Assembly: GCF_017377795.1 (NCBI RefSeq) | Contig: NZ_JAFRDR010000003.1 | Coordinates: 434,001-498,000 of the forward strand | DNA from: Williamsia soli | GTDB lineage: Bacteria > Actinomycetota > Actinomycetes > Mycobacteriales > Mycobacteriaceae | DNA length: 64,000 nucleotides | Direction of reading: 5' to 3' | Shown here: positions 1 to 10,645 of the stretch, piece by piece | Position numbering within the stretch: the stretch's first letter is position 1 | Layout: each line of letters opens with the position of its first letter | Notes under the pieces: model-generated | Databases searched by the model: none | Told to the model about the DNA's origin: nothing | The model's input: only the letters and a program-made list of their open reading frames with translations | Made by a program: the position numbers and the translations under genes

Positions 1-125
1 AAACTTACCGGCATCCTTGGTCAGCCTGTGAAGTTGCTGTCAAGGACCGGAAGTTGTCGGGAACATTTGTGCCCGCCCCTGACTCTCATCGACACCTACC
101 CGCACACTGCAGAAGGAACATGACC

Positions 126-1019
126 ATGGACGCCGGCACCGATTTCGACTCGCACGACGTGATATCGGTCCCGGACGAAACCGGCCCGACCGACGAGCAG
201 GACAACACGGCTCAGGCCGGCTGGTCGGACCTCGACGGAGTCGAGATCATCGGAGACCGTTCCGACATCTCGCTCGACGATCCTGACATCGACGACTCGT
301 CGGCCGAGCCCGAACCAGGTCACAGCGCAGGCGACTCCGACGAATACTCCGACCACTGGTTCCTGCAGGCGGAGAACGGCACCTGCGTTCCCGCTAGTGT
401 CGCTCAGATCGTCGCGGAGTACACCGGCGAAGACATCCAGGATGAGGAGGCGTTCGTCGAGCTGTCCCAGGAGAACGGATACTTCCTCGACGGCGAGATC
501 AACAACGGGATGTCGATCTACGCAGCGGCAGATCTGCTGGAACAGAACGGAATACCGGCGACCGTGCAAACCGGGGAGATGGACGACCTATCCGTCGCAC
601 TCGACGAGGGCCGCGGGGTGATGCTCTACGTCGACTCCGGAGAGTACTGGGACCCCGAGCAGGAGGCGAAGGACGAGGCCGCTGGACGCGATCAGGGCGG
701 CGACCACTGCGTGGTGATCAGCGAGATCGACTACGAGAAAGGCGTTGTCTACCTCAGCGACCCAGGGCACCCGGACGGCGACCGCATGGAGGTTCCCCTC
801 GACGAGTTCGAACAGGCGTGGGGCGATGCGAACAACACGATGATCGTCTGCGACGAACCCTCACCGAATACCGATACCCACGGCGCACCTGTCGACTCCG
901 CCGATCCGCTACTCGACTCCGGCTATGACAGTGACGATCTCACCGATCTCAAAGCCGCCATCGACTGGCTCACCGAGCGCCCGTGGACGCTGCTGCCACT
1001 CGTCATCGGCGGCAACTGA
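126..1019 (+). CDS. C39-like cysteine peptidase family protein
   Basis: A 297-residue acidic protein. The first ~70 residues are Asp/Glu-rich and low in complexity, with no signal peptide. Residues ~75-250 match the papain-like Peptidase_C39_2 fold: a Cys in the NGTCVPAS motif (C87), a His in GGDHCVVI (H194) and an Asp in YLSDPG (D212) are spaced as a Cys-His-Asp triad. A role in cleaving a peptide or peptidoglycan-linked substrate is inferred from the family; no substrate is visible. I chose the ATG at 126 because AGAAGGA at 111-117 lies 8 bases upstream. An ATG at 120 is too close to that site, and the TTG at 54 has no ribosome-binding site. The gene ends at 1019, directly abutting the stop of the convergent gene at 1020, so there is no intergenic space for a terminator. 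The fold assignment is fairly secure; activity is not. Confidence 0.7.
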   Translation: MDAGTDFDSHDVISVPDETGPTDEQDNTAQAGWSDLDGVEIIGDRSDISLDDPDIDDSSAEPEPGHSAGDSDEYSDHWFLQAENGTCVPASVAQIVAEYTGEDIQDEEAFVELSQENGYFLDGEINNGMSIYAAADLLEQNGIPATVQTGEMDDLSVALDEGRGVMLYVDSGEYWDPEQEAKDEAAGRDQGGDHCVVISEIDYEKGVVYLSDPGHPDGDRMEVPLDEFEQAWGDANNTMIVCDEPSPNTDTHGAPVDSADPLLDSGYDSDDLTDLKAAIDWLTERPWTLLPLVIGGN

Positions 1020-2228
1020 TCACACCTGTTGACTCCGCCGCCTCGGGTGGAGCCACACATAATCCGGGTTCGGCCGCACCGGGCGCCGGCGCAGGCGGTT
1101 CAACAACGGTGACTCATCGATACGCCCCACGCAGATCTCGAGTTGTCGCATCGTCCATGCCCGTCCCGGCCGGACATCGATTTGGTAGGCCCCGAGGTAG
1201 TCGGTGATCTCTTCGCTGAACGCGGTCTTGAACTGGCCGACGCCGTGGCGCTGGTGGGACTCGTCGGTGATGGTCGCCGACGAGGGCGTGCCATCGAGGT
1301 CGTACCACTCGCATCCCTGTTCGCGGGCCCAACGCATGATCTCCCACTGCAACGCGTAGGCCGCACGGCTCCCACCGAGTCCACACTCGGTGGGGTCACC
1401 CGGCCGCTTACGCACCGAACCCGCCCCGAAGTACAACGCAGTCTTCCCGAACGTCGTCACAAACGCACCGACCACCACTTCGCCGCGATGCCGCGCCAGG
1501 AACAATTGGCCGTGACCGAACTGCTCGTAGCGCTGGAAGACGGCGGTGGTCGTCGGCAGGCTCGGTATCCGAAATCGGCCTCCGCTCGTCGCGTCGAGCA
1601 TCTCGTACAGAACTCGACAATTGTCGTCGGTGGCCGGCACGCGGTCGACGGTGACCCCCTCGTGGGCAGCGCGACGAATCGACTTCCGGGCGCGCTTCTT
1701 GAACCGGGCCTGCACATCGAATTCAGAACCTCGCAAGTCGACGAGCACCGTGCTGTCGTCGAGCCAGGTCGGGGCGCGTCTGAGCCCCGCTGCGCGAAGC
1801 GCCATCTCATCGCCCGAGTTCGCTCTGAGCTGGGTACGCAATCGCACCGCGGTGATGCCGTTTCGGGCTCCGAATGCCGCTACCTCGCGCGCGGCAGCGA
1901 TCAGGGCATGTACGTCGGCTACCGGCGGCCCGATCAGCACCCACAGACGACCGGTCACCGGAACGTTGACTTGGAAAGCGGTGACTGCGAAACCGCCCAC
2001 GATCAGATAGACGGGGGTCGCCCCACCCACGACCATGCCGGCGATGTTGTCGCTGCCGCGATAGACGTTGCCTTCGTCGGGACTTCGCAGGATCAGCTCG
2101 TCCCAGTGGAGGATCTCGTCTGCGTCGGCGAACCGTACGTGAGCTCCTTCGACGGCCCGCAGCCGGCGCGCTTCGCGGCGGCTACCGAGTCCGTGGCGGA
2201 TAGGAGGGGTCGCACGCACGGCGCTCAT
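1020..2228 (-). CDS. FemAB/GNAT-type aminoacyl- or acyltransferase
   Basis: A 402-residue soluble protein with the double-GNAT architecture of the FemAB family. A basic motif, RFKKRARKSIRRA, sits mid-protein, as in Fem proteins that bind tRNA or lipid-linked substrates. It is followed by GQLFLARHRGEVVVGAF and YGAGS-type strands, and then by a conserved EWYDLDGTPS segment near the C-terminus. Known FemAB-family proteins transfer amino acids from aminoacyl-tRNA to peptidoglycan precursors; related GNAT proteins acylate other substrates. The specific acceptor cannot be read here. I use the ATG at 2228; a GTG at 2237 is a possible upstream start, and neither has a strong ribosome-binding site. 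It is convergent with, and directly abuts, the C39-like gene. Confidence 0.65.
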   Translation of the reverse strand: MSAVRATPPIRHGLGSRREARRLRAVEGAHVRFADADEILHWDELILRSPDEGNVYRGSDNIAGMVVGGATPVYLIVGGFAVTAFQVNVPVTGRLWVLIGPPVADVHALIAAAREVAAFGARNGITAVRLRTQLRANSGDEMALRAAGLRRAPTWLDDSTVLVDLRGSEFDVQARFKKRARKSIRRAAHEGVTVDRVPATDDNCRVLYEMLDATSGGRFRIPSLPTTTAVFQRYEQFGHGQLFLARHRGEVVVGAFVTTFGKTALYFGAGSVRKRPGDPTECGLGGSRAAYALQWEIMRWAREQGCEWYDLDGTPSSATITDESHQRHGVGQFKTAFSEEITDYLGAYQIDVRPGRAWTMRQLEICVGRIDESPLLNRLRRRPVRPNPDYVWLHPRRRSQQV

Positions 2229-2432
2229 GGGGTCCACGAACCCAAGTGCCGGTAGTCGGGCATGAAGGATCTATCGCGGCCACACCGGTATTTCGGTTGT
2301 GGCACTCCACCGTCGTTCATCTGTAGAAACCCTTCGGGTAGCTCTTCGCGGTGTCGACCACGAAAAGATCTGCCCGACCCTGAGTGAATCTTACCGCTCA
2401 GGGGGCCATTTGATCAGACGACGTGCTGATGA

Positions 2433-2930
2433 TCAGCTGTTGCTCGCCGCGACGGCAATCGAGATGAAGAAGTAGAGGGCCCATCCGACGACGAAGACGT
2501 ATCCCAAGATGAGTCCGGCCAGGGCCAAACCCTCACCGCTCTCGGCCCCGCCACTGTTCTTGACCTGGCTGAGACCGATGTGCCCCAGGATGATTGCGAT
2601 GATCGACGTCACACAGAAGAACGGGAGCAATCCGCAGATCAGCGCGGCGATGGCGAGCCCGTTGGTGCGTTGCCCGGCCACCGGGAATTGCTGGGGATAG
2701 CCCGGCTGACCGAACGGTTGGGGCGCGAACCCCTGGTTCGGTGGGCCGTAGGCAGATCCCGCCGCGGGGTACTGGCCGTAGGGATCGTATGTCTGGCCAT
2801 ACGCAGGCGGTGGCGGGTAGGCCTGCTGCGGGTATCCACCGCCGTCGTAACCGTTGTTGTCCTGACCGCTGTTCGCGTCTTTGTTCAGATCCGGCCGGTA
2901 GCCCTGCGTCGGGTCGTATGGATCGCTCAT
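2433..2930 (-). CDS. DUF4190 membrane protein with Gly/Pro/Tyr/Gln-rich N-terminus
   Basis: A 165-residue protein. Residues 1-~90 are a disordered Pro/Gly/Tyr/Gln-rich cytoplasmic region ([18 protein letters not shown]). Two predicted transmembrane helices follow at the C-terminus ([19 protein letters not shown]... and [20 protein letters not shown]), the layout of DUF4190 proteins common in actinobacteria. The start at 2930 is supported by GAGAAAGG about 8 bases upstream; longer in-frame extensions upstream lack a ribosome-binding site and read through likely promoter DNA. Family members have no settled biochemical role. It is divergent from the nuclease/ATPase unit that begins at 3073, so its promoter shares the 2931-3072 interval. 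Confidence 0.75.
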   Translation of the reverse strand: MSDPYDPTQGYRPDLNKDANSGQDNNGYDGGGYPQQAYPPPPAYGQTYDPYGQYPAAGSAYGPPNQGFAPQPFGQPGYPQQFPVAGQRTNGLAIAALICGLLPFFCVTSIIAIILGHIGLSQVKNSGGAESGEGLALAGLILGYVFVVGWALYFFISIAVAASNS

Positions 2931-3060
2931 GTCGAGAACCTTTCTCGGGTGGTCGAGTCGACGAGACAACCATAGGCAACTCTGGCCGGCACCAGCGTGC
3001 CCGCCGCTGAACGGTCTGTAGCTCGAATGGATGACGAACCGCGGTGACATCGCAGGCGAG

Positions 3061-3066
3061 TACGTT
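3061..3066 (+). promoter_or_regulatory. possible -10 element of a leaderless transcript
   Basis: TACGTT fits the actinobacterial TANNNT -10 pattern and lies 6 bases before the ATG at 3073, the spacing expected for a leaderless mRNA. No clear -35 or ribosome-binding site is seen. This favours 3073 over the upstream in-frame ATG at 3031. Confidence 0.3.
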
Positions 3067-3072
3067 TTCCTC

Positions 3073-4095
3073 ATGGACTGGTCCGCTTTGCCTGCCTCGG
3101 GCGTGGTCTCTCTGAAAGGAGTCGGTGCAGCCGCCATCGCGCTGGCGCTGGACGACCTTCCCGACGATGCACCTGCCGTCCTGCTGACGCGCATCGATCA
3201 GGTGAGCGGCGCGTCCCAGGTGATCGACGAACTGATCGGCCGCCTCGAACGCACTGCGTACGATCTCTATCCGGCCTGGCTTCCGGGCGCAGAGGTGACG
3301 CCGGGGCGAAGCACGATCGACCGAGTCGCCGCCCGATCCTTGGCGGCGACCATGGCCGCATCGACACCCCACCATCGTCCGTTCCTCATGGACCTGGCCG
3401 CCAATGCCGTTGCCGCGCACAGTGGTGGCGAGTCATCGGAGTTGTCGCTGAAGTATTCCTCGGCCGGCCTCATGGCCGGCCTCGTGCGGGTGATCTCGGA
3501 AAGTTTCGTCCGGGACGCCGTCGTATTCGCTCTCTACCCCGCCGCCGTGTTCACCGCCGCGCAGCAAGAGCAGCTGGCAGCCACGTGCGATTGGTTGGCA
3601 ACCTACGTCGGCGTCTGGCTGCTCGACGACATCACGTCTCCGCTCGACCGTTTCCCGATCCAGAGCCTCGAACCCGGCGACGCCCCGGTGGCAGATGAAC
3701 AAACCTGGACCCTTCCCACTCTCACCTACCCTCCCCTTGCCGGGCGGCCGCATCCAGCGAGCACTGCGGAGGGGAAGCTCGAAGCCCATCTCGCCCGGCA
3801 GCACTGGGCGGGGAGCCGCCGGTGGAACCAAACCGTGCCGACCGGCGATCTCTCGCCGTATGTGAGAGCGGATCTCGTCTGGCCAGAGGCCTGCCTCGTT
3901 GTGGAGATCGACGGCGCCGACCACCGGACCGCCGCCAAGTACGCGGACGACCGCCGACGCGATGTCGCCCTGCAACTGGCCGGCTACACGGTGGTCCGGT
4001 TCACCAACGAACAGGTACTGAGCGATACCCCCCGCGTTGCAGACATAATCGAGAAGCTGCGTTCTGACCGTTTGGCTGCAAAGGAGCTCCCGTGA
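3073..4095 (+). CDS. DUF559/VSR-like nuclease-domain protein, first gene of a three-gene unit
   Basis: A 340-residue protein. Residues ~1-200 form an unrecognised, probably alpha/beta domain. The C-terminal ~100 residues resemble DUF559, a PD-(D/E)XK endonuclease-like fold related to very-short-patch-repair nucleases: an Asp in VRADLVWP (~D267), then VVEIDG (~E278 and D280), then a basic helix ([14 protein letters not shown]) and [10 protein letters not shown]. The catalytic-type residues appear present. The start is uncertain: ATG 3073 has a -10-like TACGTT at leaderless distance, whereas ATG 3031 would add 14 residues. Its stop overlaps the GTG start of the next gene (GTGA), implying translational coupling with the winged-helix-like protein and the dual ATPase. 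A role in DNA cleavage or processing is inferred from fold and context. Confidence 0.65.
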   Translation: MDWSALPASGVVSLKGVGAAAIALALDDLPDDAPAVLLTRIDQVSGASQVIDELIGRLERTAYDLYPAWLPGAEVTPGRSTIDRVAARSLAATMAASTPHHRPFLMDLAANAVAAHSGGESSELSLKYSSAGLMAGLVRVISESFVRDAVVFALYPAAVFTAAQQEQLAATCDWLATYVGVWLLDDITSPLDRFPIQSLEPGDAPVADEQTWTLPTLTYPPLAGRPHPASTAEGKLEAHLARQHWAGSRRWNQTVPTGDLSPYVRADLVWPEACLVVEIDGADHRTAAKYADDRRRDVALQLAGYTVVRFTNEQVLSDTPRVADIIEKLRSDRLAAKELP

Positions 4096-4766
4096 CCACT
4101 TCGGACCTCACCGGTACGGAGATGATCGTTCTACTGGTCCTGATGGCCGAGGCACGTGGCCTCACCAACGCCGAGATCAAGGAACGCGGGCCCGAACTCC
4201 GTGCCACCCCGTCCCGAAAAAAGTTGAACGAATTGGGACTCATCGAGAGCGACACTTCCGCGCGACCCCACCGCCACGCGCTGTCCGATCGGGGATGGGC
4301 CCGGTGCAACGAACTCCTCGGTACGCAGCCACCGGCCGGAACCACTCCTCAGGGCAAAGCGCTGTTCACCGTGCTGGCGGGGCTCGGACGTCATCTACGG
4401 AGCAGTGACCTGCGTCTGGCCGATGTCTTTCTGCCTACCGAGGTACCCGACGCCACCCTGCAACCCTCTGCTCCCCCGGTCGACGATTCGGCCCACCTCA
4501 AGCCTGCCGTCGACATCCGGATCGTCGAGGCATACCGGTCGCTGGCGGCGAAGCCTGGTGCGTGGGTATCGCTGCGGCGACTACGGCCCGCCCTCGGCGA
4601 CGTCGAGCGAGATGTTCTCGACGACGCTCTGAGATCGCTTTACACCCGGCCGGGGATCACGCTTATCCCAGAAGAGAACCAGAAGTCGTTGACCCCGGAA
4701 GATCGCGCCGCAGCAGTGTCGATCGGCGGCCAGAACAAACACCTCATCTACGTGGAGACCGTGTGA
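4092..4766 (+). CDS. winged-helix-like accessory protein, second gene of the unit
   Basis: A 224-residue protein without membrane segments or signal peptide. The N-terminal ~75 residues have a MarR/DUF-type winged-helix pattern: LTGTEMIVLLVLMAEARGLTN, then a helix with KKLNELGLIES, then RPHRHALSDRGWARCNELL as a possible wing. The C-terminal half (from ~AVDIRIVEAYRSLA) looks like a second helix-turn-helix/wing module, with WVSLRRLRPALGDVERDVLDDAL. It starts at GTG 4092, overlapping the previous stop by 4 bases, and its own stop overlaps the next GTG by 4 bases. I read it as a DNA-binding or adaptor subunit linking the nuclease-like protein to the ATPase; it could instead be a local regulator. 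Confidence 0.55.
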   Translation: MTTSDLTGTEMIVLLVLMAEARGLTNAEIKERGPELRATPSRKKLNELGLIESDTSARPHRHALSDRGWARCNELLGTQPPAGTTPQGKALFTVLAGLGRHLRSSDLRLADVFLPTEVPDATLQPSAPPVDDSAHLKPAVDIRIVEAYRSLAAKPGAWVSLRRLRPALGDVERDVLDDALRSLYTRPGITLIPEENQKSLTPEDRAAAVSIGGQNKHLIYVETV

Positions 4767-7700
4767 CCTCGACATCCCCGCTCGAAGCTCTCGCCGCTGC
4801 TCGTAGTGGCTTCTCCAACTCCGCACACACGCGTGAAGACGTCTGGGTGTCGCACAACGACATTCATGTCCAGGGGCTGCATGCGAAGGCGTGGCGTGCG
4901 ATCGAACGCGCTGTCGCCGACGCGGGTGACAGCAGCGGACCGAGTCCGCTCGGCGTGGTCCTGCAGGGTTCTGCGGGTTCAGGCAAAACGCATCTCCTCG
5001 GGCAGGTGCGCGAATACGTCCAGGCCCAGGACGGCTACTTCATCATGCTCGATCTGCTGGATCCGAGTGACTTCTGGCGGACGCTGCTCAGTTCGTTACT
5101 CGACTCGTTGAACCGCCAAATCGAACCACCGGTCGACAAGACCCAGCTGCATGAAGTCATGCGCAGACTGGCCGACCTTGCCGGCACCACCCGCAGTGCG
5201 CGTCGCGCGATCTCCGGTGACACGATCATCACTCCCGAAGTGTTGGACGAGTTCGTCAACGGTCTGCGCAAGCCCCTCCCCGCGCTCATTCGAAGCCACC
5301 ACGCGACCCTGCGTGCACTCGTTCTCACCGCAGCGCCGAACTCGCGCCTCAACGATCTGGGTATCGCGTACCTGGAGAACAACATCGAGGAGATCGAACC
5401 GGCGGATCGGGACGATTGGCAGCTGCCACCACGAGCGATGCCGCACGACCAGACCATCCGCGCCATCTCAGAGTTCATGGCCGCCACCGGGCCGTCGGTA
5501 TTGGCGATCGACCAGATCGACACCCTTGTCGCGCAATCGCGGTCGAGCACCGACGCCTCGGCGGCAGATGCCTACGCCAGTTCGATCATCGACCTCTTGG
5601 CCCACGGTCTGATGTCGGTTCGTGAGGTGCTGTTGCGGACCGTGTGCATGGTGTCGTGTCTACCGGCAGTATGGACGACCATCGACACTCTGGCGACTGG
5701 CACAGTCCGTGACCGATTCCGCTCCAACTTCGTCCTCGAAGGCCTTCCCGATGAGGCGTTCGCACGGGCGCTCGTCGAGAGGCGCCTCACCAAAGCCCTT
5801 GCCAAGTCAACCTTCACGCCGCCGTACCCGACCTGGCCGGTCAAGGATCAAGCATTCACCCAGGCATCTGAGCTCAACGCACGCCTGTTGATCAAGCGAA
5901 TCGACCGCCACATCAACGACTGCCTCGACAATGACGAAGTGGTTGAGCTGTCATCGCTCATCGATCAGCCGACGACTGTCATAGACGCCCCGCACCGGCC
6001 TAGGAAGGAAATCCGCGACGAGGCGGCCGCAGGCGACCTCGACGAGGTGTATCAGCGCCACGTTCGCAACGCAATCACCGCTCCGGTCGTGGACCCCAAG
6101 AAGGAAGACGACGTGGTCCCTGATCTGCTGAACGCAGGACTGCGCGCCTGGGCCATCGAATCCGGTTCTGACGCCTTCGAGATCGATCCGGTCGGTGGCC
6201 ACTTCCGGTTACATGCTCGCCTACGGTTGACCCTCGACTCCGATATCGACGACGAACAGCACTGGGCCTTCCGCGCCATCTCCTCACCCAATGCCGTTGC
6301 AGTGCAATCACGTCTGCGCAATGCCGCAATCGAAACCGGCCTCGACGCCAACGTCCGGCGCCGCCGCCTGTTCATTCTCCGGAACATCGACTGGCCGGGC
6401 GGGCCCAAGACTGCGCACATCGTCAGCGAGTTCGCCGCCAACGGTGGTCAGGTGCTGTCCCTGTCGACTGACGACATCTCGAAACTCAGCGCGCTGAACG
6501 AGATGCTCAAAAAGATGCCCGGCGGCTTGGACCGCTGGCTCCAAGAGCGTAAACCGGCACACGACATCGAGTTCCTGAGTGTCGCACTGGGCGACGCCGG
6601 CAGCGAAGCGGTCGCGCCGCTCGATGCAGTGACGCCCCTGGCCCCGCCGATGGAAGAGGCTGAGCCAGAACGGTACACACCTCCGGCATCACCCACGCCG
6701 CCATCGGCCGAGGTGTCCGCAGAGACCACCGCAGAGATCCCGGTGATCGAACCCGAGCAACCACCCTCCCCTGCCGTCGCATCGACTCCCGCGTCCAGCA
6801 GCATCCGATTGGGTGTGGCCCGTTCCGGCAGGGAGGCCACCGTCGAACTCGAGGCGCTCCGCAAACACACCGCGATCTTCGCGGGCTCCGGTTCGGGCAA
6901 GACCGTCATGATCCGCCGGCTCATCGAAGAATGCGCACTACAGGGTGTTTCGGCGATCGTCCTCGACCCCAACAACGACCTCGCCCGGCTGGGGACCGCG
7001 TGGCCCGAAGCCCCGTCGGGATGGTCAGGTGACGATGCTGCGAAGGCAGCGGAGTACATCGCCAACGTCGAGACAGTGATCTGGACGCCGCGACGCAGCG
7101 CAGGCCGCCCACTGAGTTTCCAGCCACTCCCCGACTTCGCTGCCGTACGCGACGACGCGGATGAGTTCGACCTGGCCGTCGACGCCGCGGTGTCGGCGCT
7201 GAAGCCCTACGCCGGGGTGGGCGGTGCGCGCGCCAAGCTCCAGGAAGCGGTTTTGCGGGAATCGATGTCGCAGTACGGACGTCAATCGAGTGGATCATTC
7301 TCCGCGTACGTCGAGTTCTTGGCCGACTTCACCGATGACATGAGCATCCTGACCGGTGCCGCCCGGCTGGCCCAGCCGATGGCGGAGCACCTTCGAGCGG
7401 CGATGATCAACAATCCGATGCTCGGCGGCGAGGGCGCCGCGGTCGATCCCGCGGTCCTGCTCACCCCGACTGTCGGCAAGCGCGCTCGGATCTCGGTCAT
7501 CAGCCTCATCGGCCTACCAGATGAGGGGCAACGCCAAGGTTTCGTGAACCAACTCGAACTTGCTCTGTTCGCCTGGATCAAGAAGAACCCCGCGGGCGAC
7601 AAGCCCCTCGGCGGCTTGTTCGTGATGGACGAAGCCCAGACCCTGGTCCCGTCCGGGCGAGTCACCCCGTGCACCCGAAGTACGGTCGCACTCGCATCCC

Positions 7701-8011
7701 AGGCACGAAAGTACGGGCTGGGCCTCGTCTTCGCGACGCAGGCACCCAAGGGGATCGACGCGAAAATCGTCGGCAACGCGTCAACCCAGTTCTTCGGCCG
7801 ACTCAACAGCCCGGCCCAGATCGACGCCGCCGCCGAGATGGCCGCAGCCAAGGGCACCAGGATCAGCGACATCGCCCGCCTAGGAACCGGCGAGTTCTAT
7901 GTCGCCCCCGACGGGGCAGCGTTCCAGAAAGTCAACACCCCGTTGTGCCTGAGCTTTCACCCATCGTCTCCGCTGTCCGACGAGGAAGTACTCGCTCTCA
8001 GCAGACAGTGA
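4763..8011 (+). CDS. fused AAA-type P-loop ATPase and HerA/VirB4-like ATPase
   Basis: A 1,082-residue protein with two NTPase halves. The N-terminal ATPase has Walker A GSAGSGKT (residues 69-76) and a Walker B-like VLAIDQID near 247. A Pro/Glu-rich linker (~625-690) follows. The C-terminal half begins with Walker A GSGSGKT near 710, VLDPNND after it, FVMDEAQTLVPS (Walker B, ~953) and GLGLVFATQAPKGID with NASTQFFGRLNS (~985-1015), the signature of HerA/FtsK/VirB4 DNA-translocating ATPases. HerA ATPases usually act as hexameric rings with a nuclease partner. The upstream DUF559-like protein would fit such a partner, by inference. The GTG start at 4763 overlaps the previous gene by 4 bases; an in-frame extension back to 4562 would lie inside the previous gene and is rejected. 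The next genes (ribosomal) converge on it. Confidence 0.75.
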   Translation: MTSTSPLEALAAARSGFSNSAHTREDVWVSHNDIHVQGLHAKAWRAIERAVADAGDSSGPSPLGVVLQGSAGSGKTHLLGQVREYVQAQDGYFIMLDLLDPSDFWRTLLSSLLDSLNRQIEPPVDKTQLHEVMRRLADLAGTTRSARRAISGDTIITPEVLDEFVNGLRKPLPALIRSHHATLRALVLTAAPNSRLNDLGIAYLENNIEEIEPADRDDWQLPPRAMPHDQTIRAISEFMAATGPSVLAIDQIDTLVAQSRSSTDASAADAYASSIIDLLAHGLMSVREVLLRTVCMVSCLPAVWTTIDTLATGTVRDRFRSNFVLEGLPDEAFARALVERRLTKALAKSTFTPPYPTWPVKDQAFTQASELNARLLIKRIDRHINDCLDNDEVVELSSLIDQPTTVIDAPHRPRKEIRDEAAAGDLDEVYQRHVRNAITAPVVDPKKEDDVVPDLLNAGLRAWAIESGSDAFEIDPVGGHFRLHARLRLTLDSDIDDEQHWAFRAISSPNAVAVQSRLRNAAIETGLDANVRRRRLFILRNIDWPGGPKTAHIVSEFAANGGQVLSLSTDDISKLSALNEMLKKMPGGLDRWLQERKPAHDIEFLSVALGDAGSEAVAPLDAVTPLAPPMEEAEPERYTPPASPTPPSAEVSAETTAEIPVIEPEQPPSPAVASTPASSSIRLGVARSGREATVELEALRKHTAIFAGSGSGKTVMIRRLIEECALQGVSAIVLDPNNDLARLGTAWPEAPSGWSGDDAAKAAEYIANVETVIWTPRRSAGRPLSFQPLPDFAAVRDDADEFDLAVDAAVSALKPYAGVGGARAKLQEAVLRESMSQYGRQSSGSFSAYVEFLADFTDDMSILTGAARLAQPMAEHLRAAMINNPMLGGEGAAVDPAVLLTPTVGKRARISVISLIGLPDEGQRQGFVNQLELALFAWIKKNPAGDKPLGGLFVMDEAQTLVPSGRVTPCTRSTVALASQARKYGLGLVFATQAPKGIDAKIVGNASTQFFGRLNSPAQIDAAAEMAAAKGTRISDIARLGTGEFYVAPDGAAFQKVNTPLCLSFHPSSPLSDEEVLALSRQ

Positions 8012-8042
8012 CCGCGGCACCAGATTCGTCCCCTACGGCGGT

Positions 8043-8067
8043 CGCCGAGGGTGATATGCCCTCGGTG
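8043..8067 (+). terminator. hairpin downstream of the ATPase gene
   Basis: CCGAGGG (8045-8051) pairs with CCCTCGG (8059-8065) around TGATATG, with one wobble and one further pair outside. There is no T-run, so it may be a weak terminator or an mRNA-end structure. Confidence 0.35.
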
Positions 8068-8089
8068 GTGCGAGATGGGGACGAATGTG

Positions 8090-8132
8090 ATGAAAACAAA
8101 AGCGACCCGCCCCTGGAAGGGACGGGCCGCTT
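8090..8132 (-). terminator. intrinsic terminator of the S10 operon
   Basis: Read on the minus strand, a stem of about 14 positions (8100-8113 with 8119-8132, two mismatches, GC-rich) is followed directly by TTTTGTTTTC. It lies just after the rpsQ stop at 8147, so the operon very probably ends here rather than continuing into further ribosomal genes. Confidence 0.8.
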
Positions 8133-8146
8133 GAGTTACAGAACTT

Positions 8147-8440
8147 CTACTTGGCCTTCTCGAGGACCTCGACCAGACGCCAGCGCTTGGTGGCACTGGT
8201 CGGGCGGGTCTCCATCAGACGGACGCGGTCGCCGATGCCGGCGGTCTCGTTCTCGTCGTGGGCCTTGACCTTGCTGGTGGTGCGGATGATCTTGCCGTAA
8301 AGCGGGTGCTTCACACGATCTTCCAGCTCGACCACGATGGTCTTCTGCATCTTGTCCGAGACGACGTACCCGATCCGCTCTTTGCGGCGCGCACGATCTT
8401 CGGTGGTGGACGTTTCTGTCACCTTTTGGTCCTCACTCAT
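8147..8440 (-). CDS. rpsQ: 30S ribosomal protein S17
   Basis: The 97-residue product is a clear S17 (uS17), with the conserved [14 protein letters not shown] and [19 protein letters not shown] segments. It binds 16S rRNA early in 30S assembly. It overlaps the rpmC stop by 4 bases (ATGA) and is the last gene before the terminator. The N-terminal extension of about 15 acidic and Thr-rich residues is usual for actinobacteria. Confidence 0.97.
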   Translation of the reverse strand: MSEDQKVTETSTTEDRARRKERIGYVVSDKMQKTIVVELEDRVKHPLYGKIIRTTSKVKAHDENETAGIGDRVRLMETRPTSATKRWRLVEVLEKAK

Positions 8441-8679
8441 GCGTCGTCACCGTCCTTTGCTTCAGGTCCGGCGGCCAGGCCGAGCTCGCGTTCCCGCATG
8501 ACGGTGTACACGCGCGCGATTTCGCGACGCACGGTACGCAGCCGGCGGTTGTTGTCGAGCTGACCGGTGGCCATCTGGAACCGAAGGTTGAACAGCTCTT
8601 CCTTCGACTCACGCAAACGTTCGACCAGTTCTTCGTCGTTGAGCTCACGGAGCTCAGCGGCGGCGATTCCGATTGACAT
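8437..8679 (-). CDS. rpmC: 50S ribosomal protein L29
   Basis: An 80-residue L29 (uL29) with the family core [33 protein letters not shown] and [20 protein letters not shown]. Its ATG overlaps the rplP stop by one base (TGATG). It sits near the peptide exit tunnel, where L23/L29 form the trigger-factor and SRP docking site. Confidence 0.97.
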   Translation of the reverse strand: MSIGIAAAELRELNDEELVERLRESKEELFNLRFQMATGQLDNNRRLRTVRREIARVYTVMRERELGLAAGPEAKDGDDA

Positions 8680-9095
8680 CAGAACAGCTCCTCTCTGGTC
8701 ACGATGCGGGTCTTGATCGGGAGCTTGTGCTGCGCGCGGCGCAAGGCCTCGCGAGCAGTCTCCTCACTGGGGTAGCTCATCTCGAACAGGATGCGACCGG
8801 GCTTGACCGGGGCAACCCACCACTCGGGCGAACCCTTACCGGAACCCATGCGGGTCTCGGCAGGCTTCTTCGTCAGCGGGCGGTCGGGGAAGATGTTGAT
8901 CCACACCTTGCCGCCACGCTTGATGTGCCGGTTGATGGCAATACGAGCTGACTCGATCTGACGGTTGGTGATGTAGGCAGCTTCCAGAGCCTGGATGCCG
9001 TAGTCACCGAACGTCACCTTGGTGCCGCCCGTGGCCTGACCCTTCAGGCTGGGGTGGTGCTGCTTGCGGTGCTTGACCCGACGAGGGATCAACAT
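8679..9095 (-). CDS. rplP: 50S ribosomal protein L16
   Basis: A 138-residue L16 (uL16) of normal length, starting [14 protein letters not shown] and carrying the [17 protein letters not shown] motif. It helps form the A-site region and assemble the peptidyl-transferase centre. It begins 3 bases after the rpsC stop. Confidence 0.98.
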   Translation of the reverse strand: MLIPRRVKHRKQHHPSLKGQATGGTKVTFGDYGIQALEAAYITNRQIESARIAINRHIKRGGKVWINIFPDRPLTKKPAETRMGSGKGSPEWWVAPVKPGRILFEMSYPSEETAREALRRAQHKLPIKTRIVTREELF

Positions 9096-9098
9096 GCC

Positions 9099-10342
<1,244 letters not shown>

Positions 10343-10344
10343 GA

Positions 10345-10626
10345 TTACCGGCGCTTCGCTTTCCGGTCGTCCTTGATATGACCTTTGAAGGTGCGGGTCG
10401 GCGCGAACTCGCCGAGCTTGTGACCGACCATCGACTCCGAGACGAACACCGGCACGTGCTTGCGACCGTCGTGGACGGCGAAGGTGTGTCCGATGAAGTC
10501 CGGAATGATGGTGGACCGACGGGACCAGGTCTTGATGACCTGCTTGGTGCCCTTTTCGTTCTGAACATCGACCTTGCCCAACAGGTGGTCGTCGACGAAC
10601 GGGCCTTTCTTGAGGCTGCGTGGCAT
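10345..10626 (-). CDS. rpsS: 30S ribosomal protein S19
   Basis: A 93-residue S19 (uS19) of standard length starting [16 protein letters not shown], with [24 protein letters not shown]. It contacts the A-site finger in the 30S head. Confidence 0.98.
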   Translation of the reverse strand: MPRSLKKGPFVDDHLLGKVDVQNEKGTKQVIKTWSRRSTIIPDFIGHTFAVHDGRKHVPVFVSESMVGHKLGEFAPTRTFKGHIKDDRKAKRR

Positions 10627-10645
10627 TCTCTAACTCCCTCCTGGG

